Positions 43,841 to 49,105 of a stretch of 49,105 nt of DNA are shown in pieces. This stretch comes from HGM12587 sp964602445 (GTDB taxonomy: Bacteria > Bacillota > Clostridia > Lachnospirales > Lachnospiraceae): NCBI GenBank assembly GCA_964602445.1, contig CAZRQV010000014.1:1-49105 (forward strand). Reading direction: 5' to 3'. A program made the translations under genes and the position numbers. The notes below the pieces were generated by a model. That model was not told where the DNA came from. It made no database searches and worked only from the letters and a program-made list of their open reading frames with translations. How positions within the stretch are numbered: the stretch's first letter is position 1; the number at the start of each line of letters is the position of its first letter.

Positions 43841-44029
43841 CTATTTGTATGTGTTTTTATGCATATGATAACTGCAGTATTCAACTATCTCCTGCCCTTT
43901 CTCGTTTATCATGATATCAATATTCTGTGCATCTTTGACAAGGTGCAGTCCGTTAGCATGGTTAAAATCCATGCGACTGATGAATATGTGGTCAAACAGT
44001 TCTCTTCCGCTTATTAAGTACTCTGACAC
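43841..44029 (-). CDS. Possible small protein of 62 residues, unknown
   Basis: I do not recognise it. It would start at GTG (44029) inside the end of the YdcF-like gene (16-base overlap), with no clear ribosome binding site. The product has no signal peptide or membrane segment; it reads like a His-rich piece (FNHANGLHLVKDA, MINEKGQEIVEYCSYHMHK) and could be a coupled small gene or the degraded end of a larger one. Low confidence that it is expressed. Confidence 0.3.
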   Translation of the reverse strand: MSEYLISGRELFDHIFISRMDFNHANGLHLVKDAQNIDIMINEKGQEIVEYCSYHMHKNTYK

Positions 44030-44595
44030 TTAGCATATTCTGCTACAATTTCATGGAACTGACTTCCGCATTTCTCAATCTCTCCAAGAACAAAATCTGC
44101 TGTTTCCCGATTTAAAAACCAATTTTCCCTTGTGATTCCTTTGGTAACGACTGGATATACCAGAATTTCCGTTTCCGGAAACAGCACCTGATAATACCAT
44201 TTACATCGTCTTGCGTGATAAGCCTGACAGCATAAGATTGCCCGTTTTACCGTAATTTTTCTTTCCTCTAATCGTTTTTTCGTATAGATTGCATTTTCAT
44301 ACGTATAGGTTGCTTCCCGCTCCTGAATAATGGCATGCTCCGGAACGCCTGCTTCCATCATCAAATATGCAAAATAGTCACTTTCTGTCTCAAACGCTTC
44401 CTGCAATGTATGTCCCGTCCACTTTGCATATTTTCCTGAAGGAACTACAATCGGTGCAAGACCGTCCAGATACAGTTTCGCTGCTGCTTTTGCCAACGCA
44501 CCTTCTTCCGAGCCCGGCACAAAGATAACATCCGCCTTTTTCATCACATCTTCCAAAAAAATAAAATTTGTCATTTCTTCTAAAAAAACTGTCAT
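44014..44595 (-). CDS. YdcF-like (DUF218) protein
   Basis: The DUF218/YdcF family has a Rossmann-like fold; E. coli YdcF binds SAM and the related ElyC/SanA act in envelope processes, but the role here is unknown. Motifs: VIFVPGSEEGALAKAAAKLYLDG (family start motif with an early acidic patch), ATYTYENAIYTKKRL (matches the family's TxxNa motif) and AILCCQAYHARRC (matches xTsxyH.RR). No signal peptide or membrane helix, so probably cytoplasmic. Length 193. Start at 44595 with AGGGGA 5 bases upstream. The 44596-44868 gap is AT-rich with only the DUF1292 promoter. Confidence 0.8.
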   Translation of the reverse strand: MTVFLEEMTNFIFLEDVMKKADVIFVPGSEEGALAKAAAKLYLDGLAPIVVPSGKYAKWTGHTLQEAFETESDYFAYLMMEAGVPEHAIIQEREATYTYENAIYTKKRLEERKITVKRAILCCQAYHARRCKWYYQVLFPETEILVYPVVTKGITRENWFLNRETADFVLGEIEKCGSQFHEIVAEYAKCQST

Positions 44596-44789
44596 ATTTT
44601 CCCCTGCTTCTCGTTATGATCCTTCATCTATTTTTACAATTTTGAAAATATCTTCTTTTCCATTTCACCATTTCCTTTTTTATTTTATCTGCTGTATCAT
44701 CTTATGTCCATATGCTGATTTAAAAAAACAAATAGTTTACAAAGCAACTTAAATATTAAAATCTAAAACACTTTCTGTAATTTTCTCCC

Positions 44790-44818
44790 TTGCCAGTCTA
44801 TGGGAAGTATGATAGATT
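44790..44818 (+). promoter_or_regulatory. Candidate promoter of the DUF1292 gene
   Basis: TTGCCA (44790-44795), 17-base spacer, TAGATT (44813-44818). Confidence 0.45.
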
Positions 44819-44868
44819 AAACTCAGGCATAGCTCATATCAATAATAAGAAAGTTTGAGGAAAGATTT

Positions 44869-45210
44869 ATGGCAGAAAAAACAGAAGCATGCGGAAGCTG
44901 CACAGGTGACTGCAGCACATGCGGCACAAGTGATATTACCGTAACCGTAAACATGGACGATGGAAGCGTTGTAGAATGTGCAATCCTTACCATCTATGAT
45001 GCTGGAGAAAGAGAATACATTGCTCTGCTCCCATTAACAGATGACGGCGAAGCAGACGGCAACGAAGTTTATTTATATCGTTACACAACAACTGATAACG
45101 GTCCTGTATTAGAAAACATCGAAAGCGATGAAGAATACGAAGTTGCAGCAGACAGATTCGATGAAATGTTAGACGAATTACAGTACGAAGAAGATCTTGG
45201 AAGTGAATAA
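44869..45210 (+). CDS. DUF1292 domain protein with N-terminal four-Cys cluster
   Basis: Acidic 113-residue protein. The core VTVNMDDGSVVECAILTIYDAGEREYIALLPL..EVYLYRY matches DUF1292 (YrzB family), widespread in Firmicutes and often beside ruvX/holliday-junction and alaS genes, here on its own. Function unknown. The unusual part is the N-terminus CGSCTGDCSTCG (C8, C11, C15, C18), spaced like a metal-binding knuckle. The C-terminus is strongly acidic. RBS GAGGAAAG. Own promoter and a strong terminator. Confidence 0.88.
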   Translation: MAEKTEACGSCTGDCSTCGTSDITVTVNMDDGSVVECAILTIYDAGEREYIALLPLTDDGEADGNEVYLYRYTTTDNGPVLENIESDEEYEVAADRFDEMLDELQYEEDLGSE

Positions 45211-45272
45211 ACAGAAAAGACGCTCTCCTCTCACCTGCTGAGAATCGCCTAGCGGCAATTTTCTATGATACC

Positions 45273-45315
45273 AAGAGTCCCTGACACGATCACTGTGTCA
45301 GGGACTCTTTTTTGA
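45273..45315. terminator. Strong bidirectional terminator between the DUF1292 and helicase genes
   Basis: Perfect 15-pair stem AAGAGTCCCTGACAC/GTGTCAGGGACTCTT, loop GATCACT, followed by six U on the plus strand. The 3' arm and tail overlap the last codons of the convergent helicase gene (ends 45298). Confidence 0.92.
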
Positions 45316-47205
45316 CAAATATCGCTTATATGCGTCCTTTCCTTCATATCTTCTCTTTTCAGGCTGCGGTTCTTCTTTTTCCACGAATTCTCCTACAAAC
45401 CTTGAAATTTCCAATGGTTTATGAAAGCGTTCTTTTACAGAAAAAATATACAAAAGCTCTTTCGCCCTTGTCATTGCTACATAAAAGAGCCTTCGTTCTT
45501 CCTCGATTTCTTCTTTCATCACAGCTTTCTGATACGGGGTAATTCCTTCATTGGCTTCCGGAATAAATACGATCGGAAATTCCAACCCTTTGCTGGAATG
45601 CATGGTACAAAGAATCACTCCGTCTTTCTTTTCCCGTTCCCGCTGCTGTTTTTCCAGATTGGCACCATATTCTTCAATATGTTTCTGCCATTCTTCCATA
45701 GTTTCATATCCTTTGGCGGATTCCTGAATTTCTTCTAAAACCTCTAAAAGCTCTTCGACTTTCATTTTATGATCCAGTGCATAATCTCTCAAATATTGCT
45801 CATATCCAATCACATGGCGAATATAATGAATCGCACCATACGGATTCATCGGCTGAAGCATTTTCAGATCATGCTGCAAAGTTTCAATCCGATCACACAT
45901 CCATGGTTTGTCCTCATAATATTGAAGCATAACGTCCCAGCTAATGATTTCATCTTCCAGGCACTCTCTGCTGATATATCTAAGCGGTTTATTTAAAATC
46001 TGCAGCAAATCACTGCGTTTTTGAGAACCTTTTCCAAGTTTTAAATACGTCATAAGATTTTTTGCAATCCAATGATCATATAAATTCGGAATCACATCTT
46101 TCATCTGAAAAGGAATATTATATTCCATCAGCTTTTCTGCAAATCCCCCCGGCTGTCGATTCGTCCGGCACAAAATCGCAATGTCACTGTATTTTCCGCC
46201 CTGTTTGTGATAATAGAGGATCTTCTCTATCATACATTCATATTCTTCTTTCTGATTTGCAAATTCTGCAGTAATAACCGGATTGCCCTCCGCTCTTGCC
46301 GCTTTGATCTTTTTCTCAAATCGATTTTCATTATGATCGATGACTTTGATCGCAGCATCCACAATCTGCTTTCGGGAACGATAATTGGTATCCAGAAGAA
46401 TCCGCTTCGCATTCGGATAATCTTTTTCAAAGCCAAGCATGATTTCCGGCTTTGCTCCGCGAAAACGATAGATGGACTGATCATCATCTCCTACCATAAA
46501 AAGATGATTTCCCGGTGCTGCAAGTAATTTCATAATATCATACTGCAGCTGATTCATATCCTGCGTTTCATCGATCAAAATATATTGAAACTTATTTTGC
46601 CACGCCTGCAATATGTCTTTGCGCTGTGTCAGAAGTTCATACGTATATACCAGCATATCATCAAAATCAATCTGATTCTGTCTTCTAAGCAGCTGGTCGT
46701 ATTTTTGAAACAGTTTTCGAAATGATTTGGTATCACAGCAGAATGCTTCATATTGCAAAATATCCTTTCGCTCATTTTTCACCCGACTGATTTCGCCGAT
46801 GATATTTTGAATAAATTCGGTCTCATCCTCTATTTCCAAATCCATATGGGAAACTTCTTCCTTAAAAAAACGCATTTTCTGCTCTTCCCTAATAATATTG
46901 TCAGCAGAATATCCGTAAGCATGGCGAAGAATTCCAAAAAATACTGCATGAAAAGTTCCAAAATTTACCGTCACATATTTTCTGTCTGTCATCGACTGAA
47001 AACGCTGTTTCATTTCCAGCGCTGCGGCTTTGGTAAACGTAATCACCAAAATAGAAGAGGGATGAACCCCATACTGCTCAATCAGATATTTTGTTCGATA
47101 TGTAATCACCCTTGTTTTTCCGCTTCCGGGTCCTGCAAGAACAAGTGCCGGACCTTGAAAATGTTCTACTGCCTCTTTCTACCCGGCATTAAAATTTTCT
47201 CCCAT
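45298..47205 (-). pseudogene. UvrD/PcrA-family ATP-dependent DNA helicase, interrupted by an amber codon at the Q-motif
   Basis: The true start is ATG 47205, with AAGGAG 5 bases upstream (MGENFNAG). Codon 9 is TAG (47179-47181); after it the frame continues KEAVEHFQGPALVLAGPGSGKTR, so TAG sits where this family has the Q-motif Gln (a CAG to TAG change). The rest is intact and full length (635 codons in all): Walker A, ITFTKAAALEMK (Ia), FDDML, LIDETQDMN (II), GDDDQSIYRFRGA (III), DTNYRSRKQIV (IV), ILCTMHSSKGLEFPIVF (V), EERRLFYVAMTRAKE (VI). The longest stop-free frame begins with GTG at 47109, after Walker A, so a product from there could not bind ATP. Superfamily 1A helicases repair DNA. 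Either a recent nonsense mutation or a sequencing error. Confidence 0.85.
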
Positions 47206-47280
47206 GGGTACTCCTTCTGTCTTATTTTATGTTTTTTTCAGGCACAGCCAAATCATTCTGAAAGGATTTCCTCTCCTGAC

Positions 47281-48879
47281 TTATACCGTAATAAACACAA
47301 CGACATCTTTCTCTTTCAATATCGTTCCGCCATCTGGAATGATTGGATGATCTTCCCGAATAATCATTGCAATCAGCTGATCTTTTTGAATTTTCAGTTC
47401 GCTGATGGCTTTATCGCACCATTCATCGCCTTTTCCAATGATCTGTTCCTCAAGAATCTCACTTCCGCTTGGATTATACGGTGTTACACTTAAAATCAGA
47501 TCATCTTCTGCCTGAATTTTTGTATTTCCACGAGTTAAAATGCTTTCTCCCTGACGTTTGATCATTAATGCCAGAGATCCTGTAGGCATTGCCACATCTC
47601 TGATCCGCTGATTTTCCCAATCATGTCCTTGCGGAATGTGCATTTTCATTAACTGAAACGACGTTTTTTCCTGATAATCATTAAATGTTTTTCGAACATC
47701 TGCTGTATCATCTACCATATCAAGTTTTACTGCCACTTTTGGAAGCAAGGTACCTTGAATCGCTACAGAAAACAACGATACCATGAAAACGATATGGAAC
47801 AATTCCTGTTTCATAGATACTCCCGCCGCCACTGCCATGATCGCAAACACCGATGAGGAAGCACCTCGAAGTCCAGCCCAGGCAATGAGCAGACACTGTT
47901 TTAAACTGCATTTCATCGGAAGCATTAGTAAAAATACTGCTGCCGGTCTTGCAATCAATGTTAAAAACAGAACGATTGCAAATGCTGTCGGAATGATCTG
48001 CGGCATCTGATGCGGAAATGTCAGCAATCCGATTAAAAAGAAAATTAAAATCTGTGCAAGACTTGTTACACCATCAAAAAAATGAATGATCTCTGCTTTT
48101 TTTCGAAGTTTACAGTTTCCTGTAAAAATTCCAAACAGATAAACACTCAGATAAGCATTGCCGCCCACAAAACTGGTCACTGAATAGCAGACTAATACTG
48201 CCGCAATCATGTAGATGGTTTCCAGCCCTTCTGATACCAGTTTTGTTTTCATAAGAAGCATCACTGTAATCTTAGAAAACACAATTCCTACCAATACTCC
48301 AAAAATCATCTGCATCACAATCACCTGAAAAACATTTCCGGAAGTTCCGGTCACTGCCAGACTGACTGCAACAATGGTCAGCAAATAAGATACCGGATCG
48401 TTGCTTCCGCTCTCCATTTCCAAAATAGATGCGGTTCCGTCTTTTAAATTTAATTTATTTTTTCGTAAAATAGCGAATACACTGGCTGCATCGGTTGAAG
48501 AAAGTACCGCACCAATCAGAAAACTCTCAGAAATAGAAATTTTTAATAGGAAATGACATAAAACAGTCGTAATCCCGGCTGTAACCACAACACCTGCTGT
48601 AGATAATAAGATGGACTTTCCGGCCACAGACTTAGCTGCCTGCCATTTGGTATTAAATCCACCATAAAACATAATAAAGATCAATGCGATCGAACAAATA
48701 TTTTCCGCCAGTTTAAAATCATCAAAAGGAATTTTAAAAATCCCATCACAGCCAAACACCATTCCTATAAACATAAAAAATATCAATGCCGGCATTCCAA
48801 ATCTGTCTGAAAACCTCTCTGTGATTACACAAAGAAGTATCACACTGGCTACTAAAAAGATCATCATATTCATCCGCAT
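47281..48879 (-). CDS. Potassium/proton antiporter, CPA1 (NhaP2/CvrA) family
   Basis: Membrane antiporter exchanging K+ or Na+ for H+. About 12 hydrophobic segments in residues 5-385, with GAVLSSTDAASVFAIL and EMESGSNDPVSYLLT (the ND ion-binding pair) and WAGLRGASSSVFAIMA, all family marks. The tail holds a TrkA-C/RCK-C domain (about 400-475, MPTGSLALMIKRQGESIL) and a second partial repeat (about 480-532), which sense ligands in relatives. Two starts are possible: ATG 48879 (4 bases after GGAG) and ATG 48873 (10 bases). It lies 75 bases upstream of the helicase and may share its transcript. No gene is seen between. Confidence 0.88.
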   Translation of the reverse strand: MRMNMMIFLVASVILLCVITERFSDRFGMPALIFFMFIGMVFGCDGIFKIPFDDFKLAENICSIALIFIMFYGGFNTKWQAAKSVAGKSILLSTAGVVVTAGITTVLCHFLLKISISESFLIGAVLSSTDAASVFAILRKNKLNLKDGTASILEMESGSNDPVSYLLTIVAVSLAVTGTSGNVFQVIVMQMIFGVLVGIVFSKITVMLLMKTKLVSEGLETIYMIAAVLVCYSVTSFVGGNAYLSVYLFGIFTGNCKLRKKAEIIHFFDGVTSLAQILIFFLIGLLTFPHQMPQIIPTAFAIVLFLTLIARPAAVFLLMLPMKCSLKQCLLIAWAGLRGASSSVFAIMAVAAGVSMKQELFHIVFMVSLFSVAIQGTLLPKVAVKLDMVDDTADVRKTFNDYQEKTSFQLMKMHIPQGHDWENQRIRDVAMPTGSLALMIKRQGESILTRGNTKIQAEDDLILSVTPYNPSGSEILEEQIIGKGDEWCDKAISELKIQKDQLIAMIIREDHPIIPDGGTILKEKDVVVFITV

Positions 48880-48918
48880 CTTTCTCCTTTTTCATTATCG
48901 TACTCATCGTGAGTTGTA

Positions 48919-48927
48919 ATTATAACA
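48919..48927 (-). promoter_or_regulatory. Extended -10 promoter of the antiporter gene
   Basis: TGT-TATAAT on the minus strand (-10 at 48919-48924), about 40 bases before the start codon; no clear -35. Confidence 0.5.
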
Positions 48928-48956
48928 CAAAAAGGACATAAAAAGAAACTCTTGAC

Positions 48957-48989
48957 ATAAAAAAAGAGGACGATACTTTCGTATCATCC
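48957..48989 (-). terminator. Terminator of a minus-strand gene entering from the right edge
   Basis: GGATGATAC/GTATCGTCC (one G-U or mismatch), loop GAAA, followed by TCTTTTTTT on the minus strand. Confidence 0.8.
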
Positions 48990-49010
48990 CCAAATTCTAT
49001 ATATACCTTC

Positions 49011-49105
49011 AAAACTTCATATTAAATTCTACATAACTCTCTTTGCAACACATTTTAGAATAACTTCTGCGATTTTCTCGCTCCTCTATTATCTCTAACC
49101 AGCCT
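49011..49105 (-). other. Possible C-terminal end of a gene continuing off the right edge
   Basis: One minus-strand frame stays open from the edge to a TGA at about 49011 (ending SYVEFNMKF) and lies just before the terminator at 48957-48989. It is only about 31 codons, so this is weak; the product cannot be identified. Confidence 0.25.

Noticed and set aside
45298..47109. Reading the helicase as an intact 603-residue gene starting with GTG at 47109
   Set aside because: That start lies after the Walker A motif and has no fitting ribosome binding site. A strong RBS and ATG lie at 47205, with homology continuing through the amber codon, so the gene is interrupted.
47179..47181. Recoding of TAG as glutamine in this organism
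   Set aside because: glgC ends naturally at TAG (23461-23463) directly before glgD, and other genes use normal stops; no evidence of reassignment.
48951..48982. Plus-strand promoter TTGACA near 48952
   Set aside because: The only -10 candidate (TACTTT) lies inside the terminator hairpin, and no plus-strand gene follows within the window.

Overview
The window looks like chromosomal DNA from a low-GC, Gram-positive, spore-forming gut anaerobe, most likely a Lachnospiraceae member (Clostridia). Supporting signs are strong AGGAGG-type ribosome binding sites, TTGACA/TATAAT promoters with 17-base spacers, a T-box leader, sigH in its conserved operon, a BglG-type antiterminator next to a PTS gene, cell-wall-binding-repeat-2 (CWB2) domains, a VKTGD-type sorting signal, and very large secreted host-glycan hydrolases. 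I name no species. No insertion sequence, prophage, CRISPR array or rRNA was seen.

Layout. 1-6547 (minus) is the first 2182 residues of a giant secreted protein with two tandem family 3 glycoside hydrolase (GH3) modules; it runs off the left edge. 7032-8204 (plus) is PRPP synthase. 8236-13499 (minus) holds an alpha/beta hydrolase and the topoisomerase IV pair parE-parC, followed by tRNA-Glu. 13713-17496 (minus) is a conserved housekeeping operon, cysE-cysS-mrnC-rlmB-sigH, behind a cysteine-type T-box. 17955-21926 (minus) is a von Willebrand A/Cna-B surface protein. 22324-24577 (plus) is glgC-glgD for glycogen synthesis. 24756-29630 (minus) is a CWB2-anchored GH20 hexosaminidase.

29955-30164 (plus) is a small XRE-type regulator. 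30201-33577 (minus) holds a pseudouridine synthase, trpS and mgtE. 33788-37918 (minus) is a MarR-controlled heterodimeric ABC exporter. 38195-39421 (minus) is an M28 peptidase. 39717-42715 (minus) is a PTS IICBA transporter with its antiterminator. 43274-43753 (plus) is luxS. The right end has a YdcF-like protein, a DUF1292 protein, a UvrD-family helicase broken by an amber codon, and a potassium/proton antiporter.

How the genes fit together. The GH3 and GH20 proteins suggest the cell removes terminal N-acetylhexosamines from mucin or milk-type glycans at its surface, and the PTS may import released sugars; that link is inference. The most interesting items are: (i) a 1,076-base block that appears identical in the two GH3 modules although flanking module sequence has diverged, which points to gene conversion; (ii) a primary-sequence and folding pattern shared by the 5' leaders of two unrelated surface-protein mRNAs, possibly an unassigned cis-regulatory RNA; (iii) a large double-stem leader before luxS; (iv) a promoter-terminator pair with no ORF, a possible small RNA; and (v) the amber codon exactly at the helicase Q-motif glutamine.
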